The notes beneath the pieces are model-generated. The model was not told the DNA's origin. It did no database searches and saw only the letters and a list, made by a program, of their open reading frames with translations. Below are positions 12,011 to 24,600 of a stretch of 64,000 bases of DNA, one piece after another. The DNA is from Daphnia pulex (Eukaryota; Arthropoda; Branchiopoda; Diplostraca; Daphniidae). The position numbers were made by a program, and so were the translations under genes. The stretch lies in assembly GCF_021134715.1 (NCBI RefSeq), contig NC_060017.1, positions 3,534,001-3,598,000 on the forward strand, written 5' to 3'. Position 1 is the first letter of the stretch, and each line of letters opens with the position of its first letter.

Positions 12011-13045
12011 AAAAAACAAGTCGTATACCAGGAAGTGCCGGAGTGGTGGCAAGACCCTCTTGGTGAAAACAAATTGCTCTAGTTGCACTTTGCTTCAAGT
12101 GTTTCTCAAGTTCAAATATTTATGAATTTGATTGTTTACCCAAAGACAAAATTGCGAGGTACAAAAACAGGCCTGATCTGCAGTGGTTCTTCACGAGAGC
12201 TATTTAATGAACCCTGACCGAGAAAAACAAAAAGGGCAAGGGAAAACAGTTTCAACCAACTGCATGGCCCAGGAATATCCGTACTCCACAACGATTTATA
12301 ATAAACGCCACTCAATAGTCAGAAAGGAAAGAAAAAAATGAATTGTTCCTACCTTTAAGCCTGGGAAATACAGCCAGGCATCCACAAGTGCTCCATCCAT
12401 CCGCAGAGAAGTTGAAGTTGAAGCAAGAAGTTGAATCCACCACAGGAGGGATAGGTAAAAGGGAGTCCTCGTGAATACACCCACATTCACATAGGCGTAC
12501 ACGAGGACAAGAAAAGGAAAGGGGAATTGAAGAGATCCTTAACTCGGTCGATACTGGAAGTTTCTCCAATTAAACCGGATGCTGTTTATCTAAATGAAAA
12601 ATTTCAACAATGAGTTACGAAAAAAAAAATATTTACAGAAACAATGACAAGCAAGGAAAAGTTGAAACTGAGACAGTGGGTAATTGTTAATAAACAGGAG
12701 AATTGAAGGTTTCCACACTGCAATTATGCAAGTCATGCCTCATTTAAAAAATCTGGTAGGTCACATGCGCAGGTTAATAAAAGTAACAAAAAAACCTGTG
12801 ATTACCTAAGCGATGATACTGTGATTGTTGCTGATGGCAGGAGGTCATAAGTCAAATCATATGACTGGTGGATGACTGGCTGTGGTCCAGCACAAGCAAA
12901 AGTTTGCTGTTATGATGGCGGCTGACTCCTTCAGACCTGCACAGAGGAAAAGATTACAATATAGTGCAAACCGTGCAAACAATCTGCCATGCAATGACAA
13001 AGGGATAAATAATGGTAGCAGGAAGTAAGAATTCACAAACTTGGA
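12011..13045 (-). repeat. diverged ~1 kb dispersed repeat, copy A
   Basis: Read on the minus strand, this stretch aligns from end to end with 45005-45925 on the plus strand. Shared blocks in the same order include CATGGCAG.TTGTTTG, AGCC.GCCATCATAA, CTGCCATCAGCAACAATC, CAACTTTTCC, GTGTATTCACGAGG, GATGCCTGGC.GTATTTCCC, AGGCTTAAAGGTAGGAA, GATCTGCAGT and ACCAAGAGGG. The two copies are clearly diverged and carry many small gaps. No terminal inverted repeats or transposase were seen. A short open frame (V-D-A-W-x-Y-F-P-G-L-K-V-G) exists in both copies, but no wider coding signal does. The repeat could be a non-autonomous mobile element or duplicated non-coding RNA or pseudogene sequence. Confidence 0.75.
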
Positions 13046-14276
13046 ACAAATTTAGCTCGATTCAATTAAGCTGAGCTCCCATTTTTATTCTGCTGAGTAT
13101 ATTTACCCGCCAAACAGCATGGAGTGGAGATCGAGCATGGAAAGCTGCGACACCAAAGTTGACATAACGATGACCACATTTTGTAATTTTATTTTCGTGC
13201 ATCTGCGTCCAAAAAATTAATCGTTCCGTTTTTCCATGAAATCTTTTTATTATATTATATTAGTCTCCTTTTCGAAACTTGTCTTGAGTATTGTAAACTT
13301 ATGTTGCACAACGAAAACGAAAGCAAACAAAGCAGACGACACTAATAGTCTAATTAGCAATACTTAAGATATCGATTAGAATTTATTAAAAATCGACCCC
13401 TTACCGCAAAAAAGGATAAAAGCGGTTTTCTCCCCCACGCTCAATCCGCTGAACGTATCGGATCGGTGGCGACCAGTGCTGAAAAACCACCGAGTCTACT
13501 TGACTGATAGTGAATGCATAGTCTCGACAAAAATGAGATTACATTTCAAACTATTAACTTGCCCATCAAGTAAATGGAATGCGAAAGAAAAAAGAAAGAA
13601 CCATGCAAATTTGAAGAGAAAGCAAAAGAGCAAAATATCATAGTGAAGTGGATCAGGAGGTCGATTGTCACATGAAAGTTCGGTCGTCGTCTCTCTTACT
13701 ATTACACACGATGGGACCAATACCAAATGGAGACGAAGAAGATAGTACCCATTTCGTTCTGGAACTGTACCAAAATACGCGACAATAACGGTAGCGCACC
13801 TCGTTAAAGTAGCTAATTTGGCGCTTAAAAGTGGTCGACCGGGAACAATTGAAATGGCTTCTCGTATAGATATAATATGCTGTGCTCTGTTATAAATCGA
13901 ACCTGTAATTTAGTCGGACCGAACTCACATAAAACTTTCGCAGCAGTTATGATTTTGTCGGACACAAAATATATCTGTGCTATAAATAGAAACATGTATT
14001 TTCTCGACCACCCAAAACGTAGCACCTTTTCACGAGTTAATGACAAAAACTATATAATGTGTATACTATTATCAACACAAATTGGTCATAAAATATCTAA
14101 ACCAATTCGAAAAATCATGGCGATTTGGCGCCTTATTATGGTTTTTGAGATCAGACGGATAACTTTCCTTCAAAGAAAAAAAAAATTAGTAGTACTACAA
14201 CGCAGAGGAATAGTATACAGAGGTGGGAACAAAAATAGCGAAATCATTTCCGAACGAGTTGGACACGAGCGGATGA
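13046..14276. other. region 3' of the BCAR3-like gene, probably partly its 3'UTR
   Basis: AT-rich sequence follows the minus-strand stop codon at 14277. A minus-strand AATAAA (plus TTTATT) lies near 13246 and would give a 3'UTR of about 1 kb. Open frames here on either strand have no recognisable domains. Confidence 0.4.
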
Positions 14277-17200
14277 TCAACTGGGTTCGCGGCTTTCCGA
14301 CAGGACAGAGAGCACTTGCTCAAATTTGACGTAGCGTTGCTCTCTTTCGGCCGACACACCGCGACTACCCCACAAGAATTTGAGGTGGAACTCGGTGCGG
14401 AACACATCTGTCAAAAATTCGTCGATGGTGGAGACTTGTTCCAAAGCCTTTCTGCTGTTGCGCAAGTAGAGTGGCAGATTGAGCGACCAAGATCGTATCA
14501 ATTCCATGTGGCTGGCCAACAAATCCAACCCGAAATCGGGACCCGTCGACGACAGGTGGAAATTGAGTAGGGGCAGCGCCACTTCGTCGTCGTTCATCAG
14601 AGAGTCCATGGTGACTGTCCACAGGAGGATGGCGGAATGCAAATCGGGAATGGTGGTATTGGGAGCGTGTGGCACGACTTCTGCTCGGTGACTGGGCCTC
14701 AGACGGGTTTCAAAAGTGTAAGCCGTCGATGTGTGCAGCTGTCGCAGGGCATTCCACGTCGCTGTCAATCGTTGAATCTGTCAAATTGGGTCATTGTTTC
14801 ATTCATCGAACGCGAATTTGTATTAAAATAAATTCTATTACCTGAGGCATACAGAGACCGAACATCAAACCGGCGAATCCGTACATGTTGCCCAGTGCCG
14901 TTTTGCTCTCGATGGCGACTTCAATCCACAGATTAAGCATCGCCGTGCGGTCTTCAATTGTTGGGCAAGTGAGAATTGTTACTGCCACAAATAACCTCAG
15001 ACAGTGTGTTCTGCAGAGAAAAAATACCGCAACCAGTCAGATAATATAATAGTTGCGTCATAATCAAATGGATATTGCGTAATATATACCGTTCCAGAAG
15101 ATCCAGGCGTAGCTGATCGCCATTGGGTAAGGCGCAGAGTTCGATACCAGATGTGATCCCACGATCGCTGTAGTGACTCTGATAGTGAAACAGAGTGTGA
15201 TCCAAAGCCGGTTCGGGTAAACCTCCCAGGACATCCAGATCGGCTGCAATACATCCATTTATTTAATTGAGTTTTCGTTTGTAGTTGAATAGTTATTTCA
15301 TGTTTTTACCGTGTAATAGATGAAGGGCTATCGACTTGGATGAATGCGATTCTAATACGGTTGACAATCCCTCCAGAGAAGTCACGTCCAGCGGCTTGTT
15401 CTCGGAATTCGGCAACAAGAGAGTCTGGAAAGGAAGGGGGAAATGAAAGTTGTTACTTTTAATGCAAACAGAATACGCCCTGAGAACATAAGACGCATAT
15501 CAAACTGCTATCAATCGCAATTATTATACCCGAAAGTTGCCAACGTCGAATAATGTAGGAAATTCACGACCGAGTGGTGATGGATGTTCATCATTGACGT
15601 TTGATTGATCGCTCGAATCGCTAATCAACTGGTGCGGTTGATTGAATGCGGCTTCGGCGTCGAAATCACAGCTCCGCCGATCCAGGAAGGAGTTTCGAGT
15701 CATGGATACTGGCCGCTTTGCCAAATTCCCAGCTGCCGCTCTCCTACGTGGCAAAGTAGCCGGAAGCTGGGGCAATTGGGGCAAGACATCAACTTCTTCA
15801 CTGTTGTTCTCATCTTCAACATCTTGGCCGGCACTCTCCGAAATCCGGTTGAGAGGCTGAGGAGGAGCAACAGCAGCAGCCAAGTCGCCCGATGGAATGT
15901 CGACGTCTGGCGGGAAGATCTGCGACGGGACCCGGCTGGGTTTGGGAGGACATGCAGGTGACGCCCCTGGCTGGATGGACAGTGAAGGATCACTGGGTCC
16001 CCGCCTCATCATCACTCGATTGGAGGCAGATTGTGTAGATCGGGGCAGCGATTGCGTCGAGTACTCGCGCGCTGTCGGGTGAACCATCCGCACTCGACCC
16101 GTCACCGCAGGTGTTAGAGGATTCCTGCCGGAGTACAGGTTAGTCGAGCCACCGTATTGGCTCGCGCTGCTGGCCGATGATGGATGACAGGATCGCGAGT
16201 CAACGCTGTAGCGACTCGAGTACAACGAAAGTGGTTTCGTTCGATTGATGGGCGTTGTAATTTTGGCGCCGGTGGCGGCCGTCACGGCCTTGCCACTACC
16301 GACGTAGCACGTCACCAAATCTGAAATCGTTTCGAACGGCTCCTCTTCCAATTTGTATTGAGTCGACTGGTAGACCGTGTTGGCTTGGATGATCACCTAA
16401 CAGATTGTCCATTTAGTGAGGACAAATAATGAGGTCAAATAGTGCTGGATTGAGGCCGGGTCGCCCTATTCTTTTGTCAAGAGCTTTTTACCTTGTTAAT
16501 CATAAAGTGTAGATGCCCTCCAAAATAGGTGGAGAGGACAAGGTCGCCCGGCTGACCTGTCGAAGAATCTCGAATGAGGAATTCGCCATCGTTTTTCAGC
16601 AAACTTTCCGCGTGGCTCCGGGGAATCGACCCGTGGTACCTAAAAGATCAACAACAAAAGGGAGAAAGTTGGTAGGGAAATCCTTGGGACCGATCAATGC
16701 GTATGTATGTATATACCAAGCGTGAGATTCGAGACATCGCCCGTCCAGTCCGAGTTCCCATTCCAACTGGCGGCGAAGGCTCTCAGCTTCCGACACTTCT
16801 GCGCTGGAAATGTTGTCGTAATCTTGCTGTCAACAAAACCAGACCAAATATAAATAAAGGGATAACGTTTATAAAACAGTTTAGGTCTACATATACTACA
16901 AGACTTACCATTTGTGAGATGTTGAGAACACTGGCACTGTGCTGCTGAAGCAGACTCCTGTTGTGCGCCGACTGCGCGAATTCCGAACGCGACCTGCGCG
17001 CACATCAAACACTTTTTTGTTTCTTTTTCAAATTATTTTTCAATAGAAGGGGAGGGAATCAGCTGAGTCGTGTTGAAAGGCGATCCTTTTTTCTCAGTGA
17101 ACGACCAACGCACTCGCCTCGGATCGGAATTCAATGATGACTAATTCACAGCAGAGGATAAAACTTCAAACTGAAAATCTTTTTCAGTACAAAAGGCACC

Positions 17201-18516
17201 CGGGGCGAATGTATCGAATGCTTGACAGTTCTCTAAAGCTCTGCTCGTTTGAACCCCCAAACCGATTGGCTTGCTTCGTTGAGATTTTCGAAAGATATAG
17301 TGTATCAGCAGACTAACTGTGGAAAGCTATACGTTTCCCCTGGCATCCTCTCGTTTCCCTCCATTGATACCATCAACAAAGTTGGGAGGGGTGTGTTTGC
17401 CGGCTGCTATTGATTTTCATCTCGTCTGCCCTCCAAACTGCTTCCCCTCCCCCCCTCCCAGCTCAATGGAACGGAACGCTATTTTCTCACGTATACACAT
17501 AATACACAGACATAGTGCGACATCTAGTAGTCGTAGCACTTACTATACTACTCTCCTTCCCAAAAATGTCTTTGCGTGACTCCCGTCCGCCCAATGGAAT
17601 AAAATAAATAATAATAGAAAAAAACAAAAATAAACATTGACCAACGACGGACACATCCTGTTTGACTGATTTCCGACACCCACCTGAATTTAACCATGCT
17701 GGCGTCATCGACGGAGGAAGTAGAAAAAGCCGGCGAAATTCTGGGTTGGTTCTCTTGTTTTCGGAGTCCTGGAATTTCAGAATAAAAAAAGTGAAATCAT
17801 ATCAAGAGAATGCGAATCATATCATCAGGCGAGTCGAGTGCATTTCATTTCTGAAATGTCGGCAACATTATCAGAGCAAAGCTTTGCGCATTACAAAACT
17901 AATAAACAGCACGCAATCTTTCGAGCTGCATTGAAAATGGGCCCCGATTTTGTCGATCTGTGTAACGTTGAAGATAAGAACATTTGTTTGCTGAGGCACA
18001 GGTGGGGGGAATTGAAATTGATACAAAATTGGTGCCGTGTCAAGGTGAGTGGCTCGCGACGTGAGTTTGACGGGCTTGTGAGCACGAGAGCGCAAGCCCT
18101 GAACGAATCACGCGCTTTAAAACCGGCCACTTCCGGTATTAAGCAAGTTGTTTGTTACTTTCTGGACATTATTTCCCCTTTAAACACTTGTTTTAAAAAA
18201 ATCGCTAGTTAAAAACCATTGAAAACACTTACGAAGATTATGTTTTGCTCTGAGCAACACAAGGCTGGAGACGATTTTGGCCCGGTGAGCGCTGTTCTTG
18301 ATTCCAATCTGATTCATGATGGCCGATTCGTCCAGATGGAGGATGTCCTATCAATAGCCATTAGTTTCCGTAATAAGTCACATTGTCAACAAGGCAGCTG
18401 TGATTTTATCAAGTTGTAGTGATGTAGCCTACCTGTACGCCATGGAAGCCTTCGAAAAGATGCTGGTACTGCAGCAGATTTAACGAATTCAGCCAATATT
18501 TAATATCTAAATGCAT
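14277..18516 (-). CDS. BCAR3: BCAR3/NSP-family adaptor: SAM, SH2 and RasGEF-like Cas-binding domains
   Basis: Eleven coding exons: 18516-18433, 18347-18233, 17768-17684, 16993-16909, 16826-16717, 16639-16492, 16396-15530, 15424-15310, 15243-15090, 15010-14842, 14777-14277. All junctions are GT-AG and in phase, giving 810 residues. Residues 2-66 are a SAM domain (D-I-K-Y-W-L start; I-G-I-K-N-S-A-H-R-A-K-I-V end). SH2 spans about 160-262, starting W-Y-H-G-S-I-P-R and carrying FLIRDS with the phosphotyrosine-binding Arg at 183. A Ser/Pro-rich linker follows. The C-terminal RasGEF-like domain is at about 505-805 (N-G-D-Q-L-R-L-D-L-L-E-R; E-F-H-L-K-F-L-W-G-S). In this family that fold binds the C-terminal domain of Cas (BCAR1) adaptors, linking receptor signalling to Rap/Rac, adhesion and migration. 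BCAR3, SH2D3A and SH2D3C cannot be told apart here. An ATG at 17697 could start a form without SAM. Confidence 0.9.
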
Positions 18517-18582
18517 TTCGTCCGGTGTGCGTTTTGTATTTTTCCACTCACTGACTAACCGCTGACGAAAACGTGCCGTTGA

Positions 18583-18628
18583 CTGAAAGCCAGAACGAAG
18601 ACTAGTCTCTCCTACGGTACACACTCAC
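18583..18628 (-). other. candidate very short 5'UTR intron of the BCAR3-like gene
   Basis: On the minus strand a donor TTCAG|GTGAGTG and an acceptor GGCTTTCAG lie only 46 bases apart, immediately upstream of the first coding exon. The frame upstream is closed by a TGA and has no ATG, so the preceding exon would be non-coding. The size is at the low end for animal introns, so this is tentative. Confidence 0.3.
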
Positions 18629-18629
18629 C

Positions 18630-21600
18630 TGAACCGTACATAATCAACAAGTAGGAAGCGGTTCTAATCTCAGGCGCGCCGGGCAAGAGTCAGATTTCCA
18701 CTCTGCTCCCTAACCTCGGCATTTCAAATAGTTTTAAAAGCCTCGGGAATAAATTTCTTAATGGACTCTCATAGGGACAGAGATAAAGACACTGCAGCCG
18801 CTCTGCGTTTTGATTTACTGCCCTTATCGGCTTCATAGAACTACCTGTCTGGTAATATCGAGCAGTTTCAGAGTGGATTATTATATATGCCCAGTCATGT
18901 AGACGTAACACGGGAGCGCGCACTCGAAACCTTTTCTCAACCACGGAAAGTTATCGGGCCACTGTATTCTTGGAAATAAACGTTATTACACATCGCATTA
19001 CACCAGCAATTGAGCAAGTAGAAAAATGGTCCCCACCGATAAATCGCGTCGATTTCTGTACCATAATTCGGGAGTTAATCAGCCTTAAAAAAAGATTAAA
19101 ACCGGACATTAAAACATGTTGCTTCACGTTGTTTTGCACGTCACGGTGCTGGCAATATTTCAATTGTTCTGAAATTGCTTCAAGGTTTTTGAGAGTTGCA
19201 TTATTCCTGTGAGATATAATACACCCACTGCGTGACAATCGTGAACTAGGGGACCGAGTTCTCTTCACGAATCCTAGATGGCGAGAGCGTCCGTGCGCAT
19301 TTCAATAATAATGACGTCTATCGTCTAATAGTAATTTTCTGTTAAGAGGATAATCCTTCAACGTGAAACATAACTTATTTCTCATTGTCGACCGACAAAA
19401 CTGCAGTTACTTTCAAATAAAAAAAAAGAATACCATGCGTTATAAATATACAGGTCCAAGGTAGAGCTTTGGATTCGCTGCTGTTAAATGCCCGATTTTT
19501 TTACGAGCTTTGGCACCGTCTGGAAGCCAAATTATTTTTACTCTGGTAAAAACCGTTTCTTTATTCTTCAATTGTTCCCGGTCGCAATCGCCCGCATTAA
19601 AATAACTGAACCGTCCAGCAAGGAGCTCAGGAGCTGGGCTAATATAATATCATAAAGCATCCGCACTATAATATTAGCTACAGCGAGCGCGCTGTATAGT
19701 GAAAATGTATCAACATATTTTATGTAGGTGCTGGAACGAGAACGGTTGGAATATAACAAGACAAATGGAGGACTTTGACCGCAGCTTATTTATTTACATT
19801 AGGAACTGGGCGTAACCACAGATGCTACTACTACATCTACTGGATGAGCCGTTCAACTCTGAACACATGAGAGTTTGGGAATGCCAACGGCCGTTGCCGT
19901 CGTCACAGTCTCAAAAGCGCCGTGAAATCGGCGGCTAAATTAGCGTATCGCACATATTCCGGACCGTCCCGTCCGGTTTAACTACATATCCCTTCCGCTT
20001 CCGCACGAAAAAATGTAATTATCTCCAACGAAAATGTAACAGCGAGGAATGGGTATATAAAAACAAGACGAAAGGCCGGGGGAAAAAATCAGCCAACAGG
20101 AAAAGGTTATGGATGGGGACGATTACAAGTGATGAACGATCCTCGGGATTGACAGCGGACGATTCGCGTGCATGATAACTGTTTATTTGAATATTTGTGC
20201 CCTATGGGCCAACCAAAAATTAAAAAAACAAAACAAAAATTGTCTAAGGGGAAAAGGGGCTAAAGCCACCTGACGCTGGCACTGATGGCCAATGAGTTCC
20301 GTATGGCTGGCCACCAATTTGAGTTCATCCACCACCACTGAACAAAAAATAAAAACGAAAATTGAAATAACTTTTCTTCAGTATAACCAGCAAGGACCCT
20401 TTGGATAGGCGAGGGATTTTGAACCTTTTTTTTTTACTTTTTCCTTTCTTTGCGGTAAACGCAGCACGTAAAAGAGTATAGCTAAAAAGGTTTAAACCAG
20501 CTGTTGTCGCGCAGGTTCCAGACAGGAAAAACAGTATCGTTTACTTACAATATATCCTCGACATTATTAGTTTTGCCATTCATTTCAATTACAAAGCTCA
20601 ATGGGCGGACCCACAATGTTCCAAACTGATTGTTCTTATACAAGGGGAGGCATTATATTCATTCTTTGGCTGCTTTGCGTGTCCAATACCTGCAGGTTTC
20701 TTCTTTGCGTCCCCCTAATATTTGTTCCGTAATTGAACACGCATTCGTCGGTTGACAAGTTCCTAATGGACACCCATTATTTGATTTAATTCAAAAATTC
20801 CTTGTGGCGTATACCCGTCTCGACATTAGTTTTCGCTCATCAATTCGTGTAAACGATTAACGGTTTCTAACGAACATCTACAGGTACCTTTCTAGAGTCT
20901 AATCCCAAATGCCGTTGTAAATAACGTCAGCCTTATTATAAACCCAACATAATTCCGACAAATGAACTTTGGACGTAAATTATATTCATCCAGACTTTTA
21001 TCTTTATTAGAATGGGGGAAAACCAAATCACTTCTACCTACGTCAATGAAGAGATATCCTGATATCTGTACTCCAAGTTACATTATTAAACCCGTGAACA
21101 AGACTTGAATATACTTTTAACGGTATTGGTCTGAAACTTAAATTGTGTTGACTTAACCTGGCCGCTTTTTCCTTGATAACAAAAAATCCCATTCGTCTTG
21201 TCTGCTGCTACTTGTTTCTTTCTTTTTGTTTTCCTTTTTATTTGTGAACGATTTGACACTTACATCTGACCGCAATAGGGAATAATCGCCGCAATTCTTT
21301 TATACATCGATGTACTTGTTTTCGGTACGTGCGTATTGACACGTTATTTCCTGTTGTTTTCTGACGGAGTTGTGGCTTTTGGCCTTCTATTGCTGGAGCT
21401 CTACCGATCAATGAATTTTACCAAAAGCCAATGACTCCTCGAAGCGGCTTTCTCCGCCCATCTTTGCCCCGTTGATTTCTCTTATACACATCGTTATATC
21501 ATTCCCATTTTTCGACTTATGCATTCATCTCTGTATGGGCACGGTTTTCCTCCTTCTTATATGCGCCAAGTGTCGATGATGATGTTCAGACACATTCACT

Positions 21601-24600
21601 CGGATTATTTCATACCCAAATCATCCAAGTGCTGCATCACGCTGCCGCAGCGACCGTTGGCACGTCCCGTGGTTCTTTCCGTACTGATACCAGTTCAGCC
21701 AGATAAGGCCGGCAACACAGACATTGTGTGCAGCGCGATATAGACACCTCGCTGCTCATAGAAGAGACGTAACGCCTAATTGTGTCTCGATATGATATCT
21801 CTTTTTGCTTCTCTCTTTCACCGCAGATGCGATCACGCTAGCTCTGCAGTTCAAAGCCAATTGTAGCGCATCGTTTTCCGCAATAAAAACAGCCGCCGTG
21901 CTCTAATGGACTCCTGCCTTTTCAATGCTGGAGAGAAGAAGAAGAAGAAAAAAAAGAAAAAGAAAAGAAGACGAGGGCCAATAAGCGATTTCATATGGTT
22001 GCGTAGACATACCGGACGGAAAGCGCGCATCAGCAGCCCCGTTTCAATTGCTGCTGATGTGGGAGAGCCATCGGTTTACTTTGGGACTCTCCTTCTTCGT
22101 CATTTCTTTCTTTCCTTTTTTTTCTATTTTTACGGATGGAAGACAATTACACTCGGCCACATTGTTCGTCTCTCTATATACTATCCATCGTCTCAATCTA
22201 TTCTGGGCGGAACGATATAGGGCCCCGACTGATGGTGATGGGGATAGAATTTGCTGAGGCGTTCAACTTGATCAGCGTTATGACACGTGGAAAACGATGG
22301 GGAAGCGCTTATTATGCCGTTAAAGAAAGAAAAATAAAAATAAAGTTACAACCGAGAGCCAATTGGTGATTTATTCAGCGCAGCCGGGACTGCCGGGTGT
22401 AATGCGCAAAAAGGAAGCACAGAAGATCGAGCGCGCTTGATTCGCTCTGAATAAATTTGAGCAGTGTAACGCTAATTCGGCTGCACTGAGAGCCTATAGC
22501 TATAAACTCAGATCCGTAACAGTATAACTGTCTCTTTAATAATAATAAAAAAAGAAAAAGAAAACAATAAAAAAGAAAACGGAATGAAAAATGGGAAGGA
22601 GCAAAAATATGGGCAAAGAAAATTTATTCATCCCTTGGTGGAAATGTGACCGAAACGAAATCGAGATGGAAAATAATAAGATCTGCCTCGAACATTTCTG
22701 CAAAAGATATTTTATGCACACACGGGGAAATTCGAAGGCGATGAAAGGCGGGTTTGTCCGCGTCGAGATCCCAGCAGATAAATCCTTTGGGGAGCGTTTA
22801 ACATTCAATAGAAGTCGGAGGAGAAATGCGGAGGAGTTCAGCAGTCGACCCTTTTTTTTTATTATTATTATTTCGTTTTATTTCACAGACAGTCTAAACG
22901 TTTATACAACAGCTGCTTTAGGGAAATCAACTTACCAGCGACGACATGCACGCGGAGCCGAGAACACTGTGCACGGGGATATATAGGAAGTGTCGTTGGG
23001 TAAGCGGAGCACGCGCTGACTATGATACGATATTTATACTATCTATTCTCTTCCGTCATTTTCTGGTCGTTCATATACGCCTCATTTGAATTTCAACAGG
23101 GTTGAATGAATAAGCGGCCATACATATAGACACAGAGCATGGCAGCAGCAGCAGTATAGTTCAGGTTGTGAAGCAGAAGTGTCCCTCCCCTTGGAGTAGA
23201 TGGAAGAAGTGAACGCAGCAGATGATAACGGCTTGAGGGGGAGGAAATGGGGGGGTGGGGGTGGTCTGATGACATTAGTCGTACGACAATTGCTACCTTG
23301 TCGCAACAACTCGACTCGGACTGATGTATGTGATTATAGATTGACAGATATATAGCTTGCTGACATACAACTGGCAATCATGACCTCCCCCTCCCCAATC
23401 ACGTTAGACACATCACGCTGAACTTCTATACGGTCCCCCCTTTTATCTCCCGTGTCGCTCTTCTCTGTCCCTCTCTCGCGCATACCAATCAAACGCCACC
23501 CGTTTCTTTCTTTTTTTCGTTCGCTTTCTTTTCTTTATTTCCCCATTTGCAATGTCAAAATGTTTCATGGTCCCGAGACGGCCATCGTTTCACAGTTAGT
23601 TTCATCGCAATTCAGTTTGATTGAAGATGATGGCGGATTGGGAGCAAAGGGGGGCGGCTTCGCGGGACGAACAGAAGAAGAAGCCGTAGCACAAACTTTT
23701 GACGTTACACACGTAATAAGTCTCTCTCTCTCTCGCTAGGCTATTACCTAAATATTGCTGGGCAATGTCTCTCTCCCTTTTCCGTCGCTGATTGGCCCGT
23801 CGCTTCGCCCCATGCAAGTCAAAGACAACACAACGTCATTACACCCATCAGCAGAATTGTATAGCTGATGTCTTAGTGCTGTCAACATGTAAGACTAGAC
23901 AACATTCGACGTCGCTTGCTAGGATTCGCCATCATAAAAAAGCAGTGTAAACTTATACCCCCCCCCCCTCCGAATCCTTTGCTTTTCATATGCAGCAAAC
24001 TATTAAGTCTAATATCCTATCAGCTCGCTTTTTAAAAACAAACTTGCTCGTACAGGTATACGGCTTCCGGCGTTCAATGACTTTCGACTACGTCCATTCT
24101 ATCCCTGCTGTTAGGTTCGACCAACCACGACGCTCCTAAATGGCAATCGGTTCCACAGTCGGCCGGTTCATAATCAAGAAATTCAGGAGATTCGGTTATT
24201 GTCTCTCATTCCGACACAATGCGCGCTCAATTGCCGAACCCAATCATCTCAATTGTGAACGGGATGACAAATAATTGGCGCAACCCTGGCTACCTAATTC
24301 CAACACTGGAAAGTCTCAATTCTATTAATGGGACAAATGATTTCTAAATTTTATGTTTGAAATAATTCTGGTCCCACATACTTGGGAAGATATGAACCAA
24401 CAGGAATAGAGGATAACAATAAAAGACGGGCAACACAAACGGGCCATCGCAACGAGGAATAAACCGCAGCAGCGAATCTTTCACAAGGTTTTACGAGTCG
24501 AGCTATGACAAAAAGTGTCTAGCTGCATATCTTATTCTGTTTGCGTCTACACACGGCAGCAGTGAGTCTACATCGGTCTACATACATGTAGGTGATATTA

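Noticed and set aside
13877..14329. 150-codon plus-strand frame near the BCAR3-like 3' end
   Set aside because: It overlaps the minus-strand last coding exon and its likely 3'UTR, and has no recognisable motif.
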